DNA of 64,000 nucleotides from Rhizobium sp. SL42 (GTDB taxonomy: Bacteria; Pseudomonadota; Alphaproteobacteria; Rhizobiales; Rhizobiaceae): the NCBI RefSeq assembly GCF_021729845.1, contig NZ_CP063397.1, positions 2,122,001-2,186,000 of the forward strand, given 5' to 3'. The notes beneath the pieces are model-generated. The model was given only the letters and a program-made list of their open reading frames with translations, did no database searches and was not told the DNA's origin. Below, piece by piece: positions 35,601-45,441 of this stretch (its first letter is position 1; each line of letters begins with the position of its first letter). A program made the position numbers and the translations under genes.

Positions 35601-36834
35601 GTTCGAGCTTCTCCAGGCCGTGGAAGTGGTAGACATCCTTGACCACGGGCGGGGCGGCAATCTTCAGGCCCGGCAGCCGCTTGAAGAGCAGCGGCAGCAC
35701 GATGTTCAGTTCAAGCCGCGCCAGCGGCGCGCCGATGCAGAAATGGATGCCGGCGCCGAAGGACAGGTTGGCGCCTTCGTCGCGCATCGGCTTGAAGGTG
35801 AGGGGATCGCTGAACTTGTTCGGATCGAGGTTGGCCGCCGCCAACAGCAGGCTGACCTTGTCGCCGCGCTTGAGTGCGACGCCGTCTATCTCGCAGGGCT
35901 CCAGACAGTAACGCTGGAAGATATGCACCGGCGCGCCGATCCGCAACGTTTCCTCGACGGTGCGTTCCGTCGCCTTGGCGTCCGAAAACAGTTGCGCCGG
36001 GTCCAGCCCGCTCTCGAGGATCAGCCGCACCGAATTGCCGATCTGGTGTACCGTCGCTTCATGCCCGGCATTCAGCAGAACGATCGTGGTCGAGACCAAT
36101 TCGTCCTCGCTCAGATACTGGCCTTTATGCTCCGTGTGGATCATGTGGCTCAGCAGGTCGTCGCGTGGATGGGCGCGTCGCTCGGCGATGACGCTGCGCA
36201 CGTAGTCGGCAAACGCCTTTGATGAACGGTCGGCGGCATCTTCGTCGGCGCGCGTGCGCTTGAACATGTACATGCCGACATAGTCGTGGCTCCACTTGAG
36301 CAGTTGCGGCCCCATCTCCTCGGGAATGCCGATCATCCGGGCGATCATCGTCACCGGAATGATGTCGGCAAATGTCGTCAGCAACTCCGTCTTGCCGTCA
36401 TTTTCGAAGCGATCGATCAGGCCATTGGCAAGCTCGGCGATTTCCGGCGTCATCTTCTCGACATGGCGCGAGACGAAGGCGCGATTGACCAGGGTTCGCA
36501 GCCGGGTGTGCTCGGGCGGTTCGATCTCGAGCAGCGAATGCTCTTCGGCCTTGTCGAAATGTCGGGTATGCGCCGCGGGTTCCGGCATGCCGAGTTCTTC
36601 GCGCGTCGCAACGTGTAGGATCTGTCGGCCGAAGCGACGGTCGCGCAGCAGGGCGTTCACGTGGTCATAGCCTGTGAAGAACCACGCCTTCTGCTCTTCC
36701 CAGTAAAACGTCGGACAGGCGGCATGCAGGGCTGCATATGTGGTGTTCGGATCGCCGTAGAACGCTGGATCGCGGGCATCGAGGGACACACGACGGGTTG
36801 CGGGATCTATCGAAAGGAAGGGAAGGTCGGTCAT
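35590..36834 (-). CDS. cytochrome P450
   Basis: Soluble bacterial P450 of 414 residues. The heme thiolate loop FGAGIHFCIGAPLARLEL and the ExxR helix (EETLRIGAP) are intact. The I-helix reads LLNAGHEATVH, so the usual proton-relay Thr after the acid is Ala with Thr one residue later, a variant seen in other P450s. No ferredoxin or ferredoxin reductase gene is adjacent, so redox partners must come from elsewhere. Substrate unknown. Confidence 0.93.
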   Translation of the reverse strand: MTDLPFLSIDPATRRVSLDARDPAFYGDPNTTYAALHAACPTFYWEEQKAWFFTGYDHVNALLRDRRFGRQILHVATREELGMPEPAAHTRHFDKAEEHSLLEIEPPEHTRLRTLVNRAFVSRHVEKMTPEIAELANGLIDRFENDGKTELLTTFADIIPVTMIARMIGIPEEMGPQLLKWSHDYVGMYMFKRTRADEDAADRSSKAFADYVRSVIAERRAHPRDDLLSHMIHTEHKGQYLSEDELVSTTIVLLNAGHEATVHQIGNSVRLILESGLDPAQLFSDAKATERTVEETLRIGAPVHIFQRYCLEPCEIDGVALKRGDKVSLLLAAANLDPNKFSDPLTFKPMRDEGANLSFGAGIHFCIGAPLARLELNIVLPLLFKRLPGLKIAAPPVVKDVYHFHGLEKLELTW

Positions 36835-36887
36835 TGGGCCTGTTTAACTGAGCTGAGAGTGGGGCAAGGAGAACGGATGCGTATGAA

Positions 36888-38132
36888 CTAGGACTTATCC
36901 GAGCCAGCCGCGGAAGCAAGGCGCTTGAGGATCGCGACCTGACGGTCGGCCTGGTCGTCGAGTGGATCCGTGCGGTTCAGGGGCATGGTCACGACGCGCT
37001 TGCCGTTCGTCACCGCAGTCCGGTTGCGGCCCTGAGCTTTCGCCCTGTAGAGTGCTTTGTCGGCGTTTTTAATCAATTGGTCCAGGGTGGCTTCCGCCAT
37101 CGTCGCCACGGCAATCCCGATGCTCACGGTCACGGATGTCGCAACGGCCCCGGCGGGAATTTTCCGTTCGGCCATGGCCAGACGGGCCGTTTCGGCGATG
37201 AGTGCCGCATCCCGCGCCTCGGCGACGGTAAGTACGGCGGCGAATTCCTCGCCACCTGTCCGCCCGAAGGCAGTGCCTTGCGGCAGGAGTGATTTGCACA
37301 GGCGCGCAAACTCGCACAGCACCAGATCGCCGGTTTGATGACCATATCGGTCGTTGACCTGCTTGAAATGATCGAGATCGAACAGCAGCAGCGCGATGGC
37401 CGGTTTTTCGCCCGCGCGCATCATGTCCTCGAAAGCATCGCTCAATCCGCGTCGATTGAGCGCGCCGGTGAGCGGGTCCGTGCAGGCCAGTTCGCGCAAT
37501 CTTGCCTCGGACTGATCCATCAGCATCTTGGCCAGGATGACGACAGCCGTCACGAAGCCGACAATTGCCACCAGGCCGATATGGGCTTTGATCGTCAGCT
37601 CAGGGAAGCCGCCTGGCATCAGCATGATGACCAGCCCGGCAAACACGATCCCGCTGATGGCCTGCAGGATCCAGACCGTCGCGAGCATCTGGCGATAGCG
37701 AATGGTGCTGAAGGCCGATTTGCCGACCGTGAACGCCATGATGACAAAGCCGACGCTGGTGGCGATTTCGTAGGTGGCGAAGCGGTAGGCAAACTCGGCG
37801 CGAACAAAGGGCAGAAGGTTGGCGGCCGTCCATAGCAATGCCGGCAGCAGGAACAGCCGTGGCGGCTGTCGTCCGTCGAATCTCGCAAGGCCGACGACCC
37901 AGAAGCTGAAGGAAGAGAGCGAAATGAAATTGGCAACCTGAATCGAGATGAAATCCGGAATCTCGTTGCGGGTTGCAATGAGACCGAGGCCAAGCGCGTG
38001 ACCGGCAAAGCCCAGGCCAAACCACAGATAGTGCCTCTGGTTTGGGGCGTGGAGCCAGATCGCTAACAGGAGAATCGAAAACGTCCCGGTCTGGGTGATC
38101 CGGAGCAGAAACGCCGTCTTCACATCGAGCAC
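36888..38132 (-). CDS. membrane-anchored diguanylate cyclase
   Basis: Makes c-di-GMP from two GTP. Six or seven hydrophobic segments fill the first 200 residues; a GGDEF domain follows (ACTDPLTGALNRRGLSDAFE, FDLDHFKQVNDRYGHQTGD, RTGGEEFAAVL), with the A-site intact as GGEEF. The RxxD inhibitory site that normally lies five residues before the motif is absent (PQGT). The start is set at GTG 38132 because AGGA is nine bases upstream; TTG at 38141 touches that site. c-di-GMP controls surface polysaccharide in relatives, but a link to the polysaccharide cluster is inference. Confidence 0.92.
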   Translation of the reverse strand: MLDVKTAFLLRITQTGTFSILLLAIWLHAPNQRHYLWFGLGFAGHALGLGLIATRNEIPDFISIQVANFISLSSFSFWVVGLARFDGRQPPRLFLLPALLWTAANLLPFVRAEFAYRFATYEIATSVGFVIMAFTVGKSAFSTIRYRQMLATVWILQAISGIVFAGLVIMLMPGGFPELTIKAHIGLVAIVGFVTAVVILAKMLMDQSEARLRELACTDPLTGALNRRGLSDAFEDMMRAGEKPAIALLLFDLDHFKQVNDRYGHQTGDLVLCEFARLCKSLLPQGTAFGRTGGEEFAAVLTVAEARDAALIAETARLAMAERKIPAGAVATSVTVSIGIAVATMAEATLDQLIKNADKALYRAKAQGRNRTAVTNGKRVVTMPLNRTDPLDDQADRQVAILKRLASAAGSDKS

Positions 38133-38493
38133 GACGAACAATCCTAAAATTAGTCGAAGCAGTATCGACGCTAAAATGATCCACAGGGGTTAAGCAGTCG
38201 CTACGAAAGGCCGCTGACTTGGGGCTGCGTCGCTGATTTGCGTCAAACCGAGAATTACCGAAGATTCACCATGTTAGGCCTTTCTTGTGAAGCGTCGAAT
38301 ATGCTGTGCCTTGCCGTTGGCCAAAGCCTGAGAAACCCGCTAGTCGAATGGCCGTGGTCTGCATGGCACCATTAAGGATATCCCTCTCTCGCGTCTTGAA
38401 TGTCAGGGTGCGGACACTCTATGTAGGGGTTGACAGATTTTATGTGATTCCCTTCGCCGACCGGTGTCGGGGAGAAGCTGATAAAGGACCGAC
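38133..38493. other. intergenic region between diguanylate cyclase and clpP
   Basis: About 360 bases between divergent genes without a credible coding frame. It contains a heat-shock-like promoter candidate at 38395-38424 and a TTGACA at 38430 without a good partner. Promoter elements for the cyclase gene were not identified. Confidence 0.5.
38395..38424 (+). promoter_or_regulatory. possible RpoH-type promoter of clpP
   Basis: CTTGAA and CTATGT separated by 18 bases resemble the alphaproteobacterial heat-shock sigma factor consensus (CTTGAA, then C-rich -10). It lies 70 bases before the clpP start, and clpP is commonly under heat-shock control. Confidence 0.4.
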
Positions 38494-39129
38494 ATGAGAA
38501 ATCCCGTTGATACCGCCCTGGCTCTGGTGCCGATGGTCGTGGAGCAGACCAATCGCGGCGAGCGCTCCTACGATATCTTCTCCCGACTGCTGAAGGAGCG
38601 GATCATCTTTTTGACCGGTCCGGTCGAGGACAACATGGCATCGCTGGTTTGCGCGCAGCTGCTTTTCCTTGAAGCCGAAAACCCCAAGAAGGAAATCGCC
38701 ATCTACATCAATTCGCCGGGTGGCGTCGTCACCGCCGGCATGGCGATCTACGACACGATGCAGTTCATCCGTCCGGCGGTTTCGACGCTGTGCGTCGGCC
38801 AGGCCGCGTCGATGGGCTCGCTGCTTCTGGCGGCCGGCGAAAAGGGCATGCGCTTTGCGACCCCGAACGCCCGCATCATGGTTCACCAGCCTTCGGGCGG
38901 CTTCCAGGGCCAGGCATCCGACATCGAACGTCATGCTCGTGACATCATTAAGATGAAGCGTCGCCTGAATGAAGTTTACGTGAAGCACACCGGTCGCACG
39001 CTTGAAGAAGTGGAAAACACGCTGGATCGTGACCATTTCATGGAAGCAAGCGAAGCGCAGGAATGGGGTCTGATCGACCGCATCCTGACCTCGCGTGTGG
39101 AAATTGAAGGCGCGGCTCCGTCGGCCTGA
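38494..39129 (+). CDS. clpP: ATP-dependent Clp protease proteolytic subunit
   Basis: Serine peptidase that forms the 14-mer chamber for ClpX/ClpA. Ser106 (GQAASMGSL) and His131 (IMVHQPSGG) are in place, with the third residue Asp in the following region. The 211-residue length is normal. AAAGGA precedes the ATG. clpX follows after 290 bases and lon after that, a conserved protein quality-control block. Rhizobia often carry several clpP copies; this is the one next to clpX. Confidence 0.97.
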   Translation: MRNPVDTALALVPMVVEQTNRGERSYDIFSRLLKERIIFLTGPVEDNMASLVCAQLLFLEAENPKKEIAIYINSPGGVVTAGMAIYDTMQFIRPAVSTLCVGQAASMGSLLLAAGEKGMRFATPNARIMVHQPSGGFQGQASDIERHARDIIKMKRRLNEVYVKHTGRTLEEVENTLDRDHFMEASEAQEWGLIDRILTSRVEIEGAAPSA

Positions 39130-39419
39130 TGACACTCGGCTTATCCTTCGGCGCCACGGGTGCCGGAGGATGTGAACAGCCAAGGGGTTTAAAGTCGTCG
39201 CGAAAGCGCTATTAGTAGAATTAAGGCTATGTTGAATTTTTATGACATAGTCTGCCGCGTTAAGGGGTTTTCGTTGCCGCCGTTCCGGGTCTATTTCGGA
39301 TCGGCTAGTAGCTCCTGATCGGAAAGGGTTTCGGCCGGTACATGCGGTCGGAACCGGACGGTTGAGTGATCGCCCTGCCGCAACAACGCGGTGGCGCGGC
39401 GTGCTGGAAGGATAAAGAC

Positions 39420-40697
39420 ATGAGCAAAGTCAGCGGAAGCAACGGCGGTGACTCCAAGAATACCCTTTATTGTTCCTTCTGCGGCAAGAGCCAGCACGAG
39501 GTCCGGAAGCTGATTGCCGGACCGACGGTGTTCATCTGCGATGAATGCGTCGAACTCTGCATGGATATCATCCGCGAAGAGAACAAGTCTTCGATGGTCA
39601 AGTCCCGCGAGGGCGTCCCCACGCCGCAGGACATCATCAAGATCCTCGACGAATACGTGATCGGCCAGAAGCAGGCCAAGAAGATCCTGTCGGTCGCGGT
39701 CCACAACCATTACAAGCGCCTGTCGCATGCCTCCAAGGGCGGTGACGTGGAGCTGGCGAAGTCCAACATCCTGCTTGTCGGCCCGACCGGCTGCGGCAAG
39801 ACCTATCTCGCCCAGACGCTGGCCCGCATCATCGACGTGCCGTTCACCATGGCAGACGCCACGACCCTGACCGAAGCCGGTTACGTCGGTGAGGACGTCG
39901 AGAACATCATCCTGAAGCTTCTCCAGGCTGCGGATTACAACGTCGAGCGCGCCCAGCGCGGCATCGTCTATATCGACGAAGTCGACAAGATCTCCCGCAA
40001 GTCTGACAACCCTTCGATCACCCGCGACGTGTCGGGCGAGGGCGTACAGCAGGCGCTTCTGAAGATCATGGAAGGCACGGTTGCTTCCGTTCCGCCGCAG
40101 GGTGGCCGCAAGCATCCGCAGCAGGAATTCCTCCAGGTCGACACGACGAACATCCTGTTCATCTGCGGCGGTGCATTCGCCGGTCTCGACAAGATCATCT
40201 CGGCCCGCGGCGAAAAGACCTCGATCGGCTTCGGCGCGACAGTGACCTCGCCGGAAGATCGCCGCGTCGGCGAAGTTCTGCGCGAACTGGAACCGGAAGA
40301 TCTGGTCAAGTTCGGCCTCATCCCGGAATTCATCGGTCGTCTGCCGGTCCTGGCGACGCTTGAAGATCTGGATGCCGATGCCCTGATCCAGATCCTGTCC
40401 GAGCCGAAGAACGCTCTGGTCAAGCAGTATCAGCGCCTGTTCGAGATGGAAGATGTGGAGCTGACATTCCATGAGGACGCCCTGCGCGAGATTGCGCTGA
40501 AGGCGATCACCCGCAAGACCGGTGCGCGCGGCCTGCGTTCGATCATGGAGAAGATCCTGCTGGATACCATGTTCGAACTGCCGGAACTGGAAGGCGTTCG
40601 CGAAGTCGTCATCTCCGACGATGTGGTCAAGGGTTCGTCCCGTCCGCTGTATATCTACGCGGATCGTCAGGAAGAAAAGGCCAACGCTTCGGCGTGA
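39420..40697 (+). CDS. clpX: ATP-dependent Clp protease ATPase subunit ClpX
   Basis: Unfoldase that feeds substrates to ClpP. The N-terminal zinc domain has CSFCGKSQ and CDECVELC; the AAA+ domain has Walker [13 protein letters not shown], Walker [11 protein letters not shown], the pore loop GYVG and the ClpP-docking IGF loop (TSIGFGA). At 425 residues the length is standard. [10 protein letters not shown] at 39420 is the start, supported by GGAAGGATAAAGAC; the frame extends upstream without family similarity. Confidence 0.98.
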   Translation: MSKVSGSNGGDSKNTLYCSFCGKSQHEVRKLIAGPTVFICDECVELCMDIIREENKSSMVKSREGVPTPQDIIKILDEYVIGQKQAKKILSVAVHNHYKRLSHASKGGDVELAKSNILLVGPTGCGKTYLAQTLARIIDVPFTMADATTLTEAGYVGEDVENIILKLLQAADYNVERAQRGIVYIDEVDKISRKSDNPSITRDVSGEGVQQALLKIMEGTVASVPPQGGRKHPQQEFLQVDTTNILFICGGAFAGLDKIISARGEKTSIGFGATVTSPEDRRVGEVLRELEPEDLVKFGLIPEFIGRLPVLATLEDLDADALIQILSEPKNALVKQYQRLFEMEDVELTFHEDALREIALKAITRKTGARGLRSIMEKILLDTMFELPELEGVREVVISDDVVKGSSRPLYIYADRQEEKANASA

Positions 40698-40737
40698 GCT
40701 TTCGGCTCCGATAGACGGCGCCGACGAGATTGAGATT

Positions 40738-40761
40738 GCCCGCCGTTCTGGCGGGCTTTTT
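40738..40761 (+). terminator. intrinsic terminator of clpX
   Basis: Seven-pair GC stem GCCCGCC/GGCGGGC with a five-base loop, followed by five T residues, 40 bases after the clpX stop. Confidence 0.9.
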
Positions 40762-41137
40762 CGTTCATGGCCGCGCCATCCGCATGCCGATCCGCTCGGT
40801 CTCACTACCGATATCGCCGGCAATCGATGGGGCAGGGGGTGGCGCGGAAGGATGGCGGCTCTGTCGTCCGCAGCCTGCGCATTGAGCCTTGCCCTTTTCA
40901 GCGCAATCCACAGTGCATTCAGACAGGTACGCATGGTTCGGACCAGCCTAAGGGACTAGTGTAAAAGTTCGACGTACTCTGTCATGCTGTCGTCACAGAT
41001 TCGCGACCGCCATGCTGGTCAGGCTTGAATTACGCACACCGCCACTCCACTTGTTGGGGGAGCAAGAAATATGCCCGTCGCCTTCGGGGACGGACATCTA
41101 GTCCCGGGTAAAACCGGGATCTCGGAAAGGAAGTGAA
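40762..41137. other. intergenic region upstream of lon
   Basis: About 375 bases after the clpX terminator. No coding frame with ribosome site is evident. It should carry the lon promoter; CTTGAA at 41024 with CCACTT 18 bases later is a weak heat-shock-like candidate only. Confidence 0.45.
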
Positions 41138-43555
41138 ATGTCGAAAACGTCTGCTGCACACGAGAGCAATACCTATCCGGTACTGCCCCTGCGCGACATC
41201 GTGGTCTTCCCGCATATGATCGTTCCGTTGTTCGTCGGTCGCGAAAAATCCATCCGCGCTCTTGAAGAGGTGATGGGCTCCGACAAGCAGATCATGTTGG
41301 CCACACAGATCAATGCCAGTGATGACGATCCGGCCCCCTCGGCGATTTACGAGGTCGGCACGGTCGCCAACGTCCTGCAACTGCTGAAGCTGCCTGACGG
41401 TACCGTGAAGGTGCTGATCGAGGGGCGCGCCCGTGCCAAGATCGAGACCTATACCGGTCGCGAAGACTACTATGAGGCAACGGCCCACATTCTGGCTGAA
41501 CCGGAAGAAGATGCCGTAGAGATCGAGGCGCTGTCGCGCTCGGTGGTTTCCGAGTTCGAGAACTACGTCAAGCTGAACAAGAAGATTTCGCCGGAAGTCG
41601 TCGGTGCCGCCAGCCAGATCGAGGACTACTCGAAGCTGGCCGACACTGTCGCCTCGCATCTGTCGATCAAGATCACCGAAAAGCAGGAAATGCTGGAGAC
41701 GGTGAGCGTAAAGACGCGTCTTGAGAAGGCGCTCGGCTTCATGGAAGGCGAGATCTCGGTCCTCCAGGTCGAGAAGCGCATCCGCTCGCGCGTCAAGCGC
41801 CAGATGGAGAAGACCCAGCGCGAATATTACCTGAACGAACAGATGAAGGCGATCCAGAAGGAGCTCGGCGACGGCGAGGACGGCCGTGACGAGATGGCCG
41901 AACTGGAAGAGCGCATCGCCAAGACCAAGCTGTCCAAGGAAGCCAAGGAAAAGGCCGATGCGGAGCTGAAGAAGCTGCGCCACATGAGCCCGATGTCGGC
42001 GGAAGCGACCGTTGTCCGCAACTATCTCGACTGGTTGCTTGGGCTGCCTTGGAGCAAGAAGTCCAAGGTCAAGGTCGATCTCAATCTCGCGGAGAAGATC
42101 CTCGACGAAGACCATTTCGGTCTCGACAAGGTCAAGGAGCGCATCGTCGAGTATCTCGCAGTGCAGGCCCGCGCGACCAAGCTCAAGGGCCCGATCCTGT
42201 GCCTCGTCGGACCTCCGGGCGTCGGCAAGACGTCGCTCGCCAAGTCGATCGCCAAGGCGACCGGACGCGAATATGTGCGCATGGCGCTCGGCGGCGTTCG
42301 TGACGAAGCGGAAATCCGCGGTCACCGTCGAACCTATATCGGTTCGATGCCGGGCAAGATCGTGCAGTCGATGAAGAAGGCGAAGAAATCCAACCCGCTC
42401 TTCCTGCTCGACGAGATCGACAAGATGGGCATGGATTTCCGTGGCGACCCGTCCTCGGCTCTGCTCGAGGTGCTGGACCCGGAACAGAACGCGACCTTCA
42501 TGGACCACTATCTGGAGGTCGAATACGACCTGTCCAGCGTGATGTTCGTCACGACCGCGAATACGCTGAATATTCCGGGCCCTCTGATGGACCGCATGGA
42601 GATCATCCGGATCGCCGGTTACACCGAGGATGAAAAGCTGGAAATTGCCAAGCGTCACCTTCTGCCGAAGGCGATCAAGGAACACGCCCTGCGTCCGGAA
42701 GAGTTTTCCGTCGCAGACAGCGCGATCATGGCGATCATCCAGCAATACACCCGCGAAGCCGGCGTACGTTCGTTCGAACGCGAACTGATGAAGCTCGCCC
42801 GCAAGGCGGTCACCGAGATCATCAAGGGCAAGGTGACGTCTGTTGCCGTGACCGGCGAAAACATCAACGACTATCTGGGCGTTCCGCGCTATCGCCATGG
42901 CGAAGCCGAAGGCGAAGATCAGGTCGGTGTTGTCACGGGTCTGGCCTGGACGGAAGTTGGCGGCGAGCTGCTGACGATCGAAGGCGTGATGATGCCGGGC
43001 AAGGGTCGCATGACCGTGACCGGCAATCTGAAGGAAGTCATGAAGGAATCGATCTCGGCGGCGGCATCCTATGTCCGCTCGCGCGCCGTCGATTTCGGCA
43101 TCGAACCGCCGCGCTTCGACAAGTCGGATATCCACGTGCACGTGCCGGAAGGCGCCACCCCGAAGGATGGCCCGTCGGCCGGCGTCGCCATGGCGACCGC
43201 GATCGTCTCGATCATGACCGGCATCCCGGTCAACAAGGATGTGGCGATGACGGGTGAAATCACCCTGCGTGGTCGCGTGCTTCCGATCGGCGGCCTGAAG
43301 GAAAAGCTGCTTGCAGCACTTCGCGGCGGCATCAAGAAGGTTCTGATCCCGGAAGAGAACGCCAAGGATCTGGCGGACATTCCGGACAACGTGAAGAACA
43401 ATCTTGAGATCGTTCCGGTGTCGCGCATGGGCGAGGTTATTCGCCATGCGCTACTGCGAGTTCCGGACCCGATCGAGTGGGATGGCACCGTTGAAACGCC
43501 TGCCATCGGCACAGTCGAAGGTGTCGATGAAACCGGCGCGGCGATCGCCCACTGA
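41138..43555 (+). CDS. lon: ATP-dependent protease Lon
   Basis: Cytosolic AAA+ serine protease for damaged and regulatory proteins. The 805-residue chain has the N-terminal substrate domain ([20 protein letters not shown]), the AAA+ domain with Walker [14 protein letters not shown] and Walker [11 protein letters not shown], and the C-terminal protease domain with the Ser-Lys dyad (Ser680 in [10 protein letters not shown], Lys721 in GGLKEK). GGAAAGGAAGTGAA precedes the ATG. A terminator follows, then the HU gene. Confidence 0.99.
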   Translation: MSKTSAAHESNTYPVLPLRDIVVFPHMIVPLFVGREKSIRALEEVMGSDKQIMLATQINASDDDPAPSAIYEVGTVANVLQLLKLPDGTVKVLIEGRARAKIETYTGREDYYEATAHILAEPEEDAVEIEALSRSVVSEFENYVKLNKKISPEVVGAASQIEDYSKLADTVASHLSIKITEKQEMLETVSVKTRLEKALGFMEGEISVLQVEKRIRSRVKRQMEKTQREYYLNEQMKAIQKELGDGEDGRDEMAELEERIAKTKLSKEAKEKADAELKKLRHMSPMSAEATVVRNYLDWLLGLPWSKKSKVKVDLNLAEKILDEDHFGLDKVKERIVEYLAVQARATKLKGPILCLVGPPGVGKTSLAKSIAKATGREYVRMALGGVRDEAEIRGHRRTYIGSMPGKIVQSMKKAKKSNPLFLLDEIDKMGMDFRGDPSSALLEVLDPEQNATFMDHYLEVEYDLSSVMFVTTANTLNIPGPLMDRMEIIRIAGYTEDEKLEIAKRHLLPKAIKEHALRPEEFSVADSAIMAIIQQYTREAGVRSFERELMKLARKAVTEIIKGKVTSVAVTGENINDYLGVPRYRHGEAEGEDQVGVVTGLAWTEVGGELLTIEGVMMPGKGRMTVTGNLKEVMKESISAAASYVRSRAVDFGIEPPRFDKSDIHVHVPEGATPKDGPSAGVAMATAIVSIMTGIPVNKDVAMTGEITLRGRVLPIGGLKEKLLAALRGGIKKVLIPEENAKDLADIPDNVKNNLEIVPVSRMGEVIRHALLRVPDPIEWDGTVETPAIGTVEGVDETGAAIAH

Positions 43556-43600
43556 GGCATTTCTGCCATGCTTGCGCCATAAAGGCGAAAAACATCAAAA

Positions 43601-43628
43601 AAGGCTGGCAGTTTTGCCAGCCTTTTTT
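43601..43628 (+). terminator. intrinsic terminator of lon
   Basis: Ten-pair stem AAGGCTGGCA/TGCCAGCCTT with loop GTTT and a six-T tract, 46 bases after the lon stop. Confidence 0.93.
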
Positions 43629-43760
43629 GTGAAAAGTCTTCGGAAAGGCTTGTTTTCCGGGGTGTTCGGGTGCTTTTGGGTTGCGCAGGGCAGAAGCATT
43701 CGTATTCTCCGCCCGACTTATCAATTGAGTCGTTTCATACCAATCAGAAAGGGTGGAAAC

Positions 43761-44036
43761 ATGAACAAGAACGAACTCGTATCCGCGGTAGCCGAGAAGG
43801 CTGGCTTGACTAAGGCCGATGCGGCCTCTGCCGTCGATGCCGTTTTTGAAACGGTCCAGGCTGAACTGAAGAGCGGTGGTGACATCCGTCTCGCCGGTTT
43901 CGGTGCGTTCACCGTAGCGCGTCGCGAAGCCTCCAAGGGCCGCAACCCGTCCACCGGCGCAGAAGTCGATATTCCGGCTCGCAACGTTCCGAAGTTCACG
44001 GCCGGCAAGGGCCTGAAGGACGCCGTCAACTCCTAA
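43761..44036 (+). CDS. hup: DNA-binding protein HU
   Basis: Nucleoid protein of 91 residues. The HU signature GFGAFTVARREASKGRNPST and the DNA-intercalating arm around EVDIPARNVPKF are complete. The ATG at 43761 has AAAGGGTGG upstream; longer in-frame starts have no family support. Position after lon (lon-hup) is conserved in proteobacteria. Confidence 0.97.
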   Translation: MNKNELVSAVAEKAGLTKADAASAVDAVFETVQAELKSGGDIRLAGFGAFTVARREASKGRNPSTGAEVDIPARNVPKFTAGKGLKDAVNS

Positions 44037-44086
44037 GGGAGAACGGCAGGCCACGCCGCATTTCGCGGCGGTGGCCAAAGAGACTT

Positions 44087-44117
44087 AAGCCCGGCCCTCG
44101 TGCCGGGCTTTCTTTTT
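44087..44117 (+). terminator. intrinsic terminator of hup
   Basis: Nine-pair stem AAGCCCGGC/GCCGGGCTT with a six-base loop, followed by TCTTTTT. A second GC-rich hairpin (44049-44075) lies just before it but has no T-tract. Confidence 0.88.
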
Positions 44118-44178
44118 GGACGCCTTGCGTTAACGCAACGGGTATCCTAACTCTGCTTTCGCCGGCTTGCCGGCATTC

Positions 44179-44330
44179 GTTCTCAGGGCGGGGTGCAATT
44201 CCCCACCGGCGGTAAGGAGATCCCTCCAAGCCCGCGAGCGCCTGTTTCTCAGACGGCAACGTCGCCGGGGCAGGGTCAGCAGATCCGGTGCGATCCCGGA
44301 GCCGACGGTATAGTCCGGATGAAAGAGAAT
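44179..44330 (+). promoter_or_regulatory. FMN riboswitch (RFN element)
   Basis: Structured RNA that binds FMN and shuts down downstream expression. Highly conserved RFN segments are present in order: TTCTCAGGGCGGGGTGCAA with CCCCACCGGCGGTA, then AGCCCGCGAGCGCC, GGTCAGCAGATCCGGTG and CCGACGGTATAGTCC, closed by GGATGAAAGAGAA pairing back to TTCTC. The aptamer is followed by a 140-base leader and a transporter of the RibN type, so it should repress riboflavin uptake when FMN is plentiful. Confidence 0.95.
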
Positions 44331-44454
44331 GAGGTCCTTGATTGCTGCTTTGTCCGGCGTGTCGGATGAACGCGATTTGTCGTCTTGACGCCCCGGTCGC
44401 GACCTCGGTCCCCGGAGAGTCTGTCGCCGCCTCATCTGTCCTGATTTGTGTTGC

Positions 44455-44469
44455 TCCTTTTGAGAAGGA
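44455..44469 (+). promoter_or_regulatory. hairpin masking the Shine-Dalgarno of the riboswitch gene
   Basis: TCCTT-TTGAG-AAGGA: the 3' arm is the ribosome site of the transporter gene. In the FMN-bound state this small hairpin could block translation; in the free state alternative pairing could release it. This suggests translational control, since no intrinsic terminator is obvious in the leader. Confidence 0.45.
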
Positions 44470-44477
44470 AAATGGAC

Positions 44478-45377
44478 ATGAATCAGAGCTCCTTGTCGCT
44501 CTTCCGCTCACGCGCCTTTATCGGTGCAGCTTTCATGGTACTGGCGGGCATCGCCTTTGCCCTGCTCAATGTTGTCACGCAATGGCTCGCCATGACGCTG
44601 GGCTTCCCGGCCGCATCCACAGCCTTCTGGCAATATGGCTTTGCCCTTGTCCTTTCGCTGCCGCTGCTGTTCCGTCTCGGGCTCAAGGCGATGCGCACCG
44701 ATTATCCGCTACGCCACGCGTTCCGGGTCCTGCTTGCAGCCTTCGGTGTTCAGGCCTGGGTCATGGGCCTTGCCACGGTACCGATCTGGCAGGCGATCGC
44801 GTTGGTGATGACGTCGCCTTTCTTCATCATTATCGGTGCCCGTCTGTTCCTGGGTGAAACCGTCGGTACGGATCGCTGGCTTGCCACTTTCACTGGCTTC
44901 CTTGGTGCGATGATCATTCTCCAGCCCTGGTCGGACAGCTTTTCGCTTTCAGCGCTGCTGCCTGTTCTCTCAGCCCTTCTTTGGGGCGGATCGTCATTGC
45001 TGATGAAGAACCTGACGAAGTTTGAAGCGCCGGAGACCATCACGGTCTGGCTCCTGGTCCTGTTGACGCCAATCAATGCAGGCCTTGCAATGGCCTCCGG
45101 TTTCGTCATGCCGGAAGGGGTGGCGCTCTGGCTGCTATTGGCGGCGGGTCTATTGACCGCGATCGGCCAGTATCTGCTCACGCTTGCCTACAATGCGGCC
45201 GATGCCGCCTATGTGCAGCCGTTCGATGACCTGAAGCTGCCTTTGAATGTCTTCGCCGGCTGGCTGGTCTTCGGTTATGCGCCCAGCGGTTATCTGTGGA
45301 TCGGAGCACTGCTGATTCTCTCGGCTTCGCTCTTCCTGATGCTGCGCGAAGCCGGCCGCGAGGCTCGGTCGAACTAA
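44478..45377 (+). CDS. ribN: EamA/DMT family transporter, probable riboflavin importer RibN
   Basis: Ten-TM drug/metabolite transporter of 299 residues made of two EamA repeats (second begins FSLSALLPVLSALLWGGSSL). The FMN riboswitch directly upstream identifies the cargo: RibN proteins of this family import riboflavin in Rhizobium leguminosarum and other bacteria and are often riboswitch-controlled. The ATG at 44478 is eight bases from AAGGA; an ATG at 44472 is too close to it. In this window the biosynthetic ribD and ribH lie 40 kb away without this switch. Cargo by context, not by residue evidence. Confidence 0.85.
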   Translation: MNQSSLSLFRSRAFIGAAFMVLAGIAFALLNVVTQWLAMTLGFPAASTAFWQYGFALVLSLPLLFRLGLKAMRTDYPLRHAFRVLLAAFGVQAWVMGLATVPIWQAIALVMTSPFFIIIGARLFLGETVGTDRWLATFTGFLGAMIILQPWSDSFSLSALLPVLSALLWGGSSLLMKNLTKFEAPETITVWLLVLLTPINAGLAMASGFVMPEGVALWLLLAAGLLTAIGQYLLTLAYNAADAAYVQPFDDLKLPLNVFAGWLVFGYAPSGYLWIGALLILSASLFLMLREAGREARSN

Positions 45378-45441
45378 ACTCAGCGTTGGTGTCCGCCGCG
45401 ATGGCAATTGTCATCTCCCTGTCATTCGCATGACGCAAAAG

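Noticed and set aside
39227..39250. CTATGT/ACATAG inverted repeat between clpP and clpX
   Set aside because: Arms of only six bases with a 12-base spacer in an AT-rich stretch; too weak to call an operator.
41024..41053. CTTGAA ... CCACTT as heat-shock promoter of lon
   Set aside because: The -10 match is poor and the spacing is 18; not enough to list as a feature.
41030..43447. 805-codon open frame antisense to lon
   Set aside because: It mirrors lon in the opposite frame, a result of strong third-position GC bias. It has Asp/Arg/His-rich low-complexity composition, no ribosome site and no recognisable domain.
44049..44075. GC-rich hairpin GGCCAC.../...GTGGCC after hup
   Set aside because: It has no T-tract; the terminator directly downstream explains the end of the transcript better.
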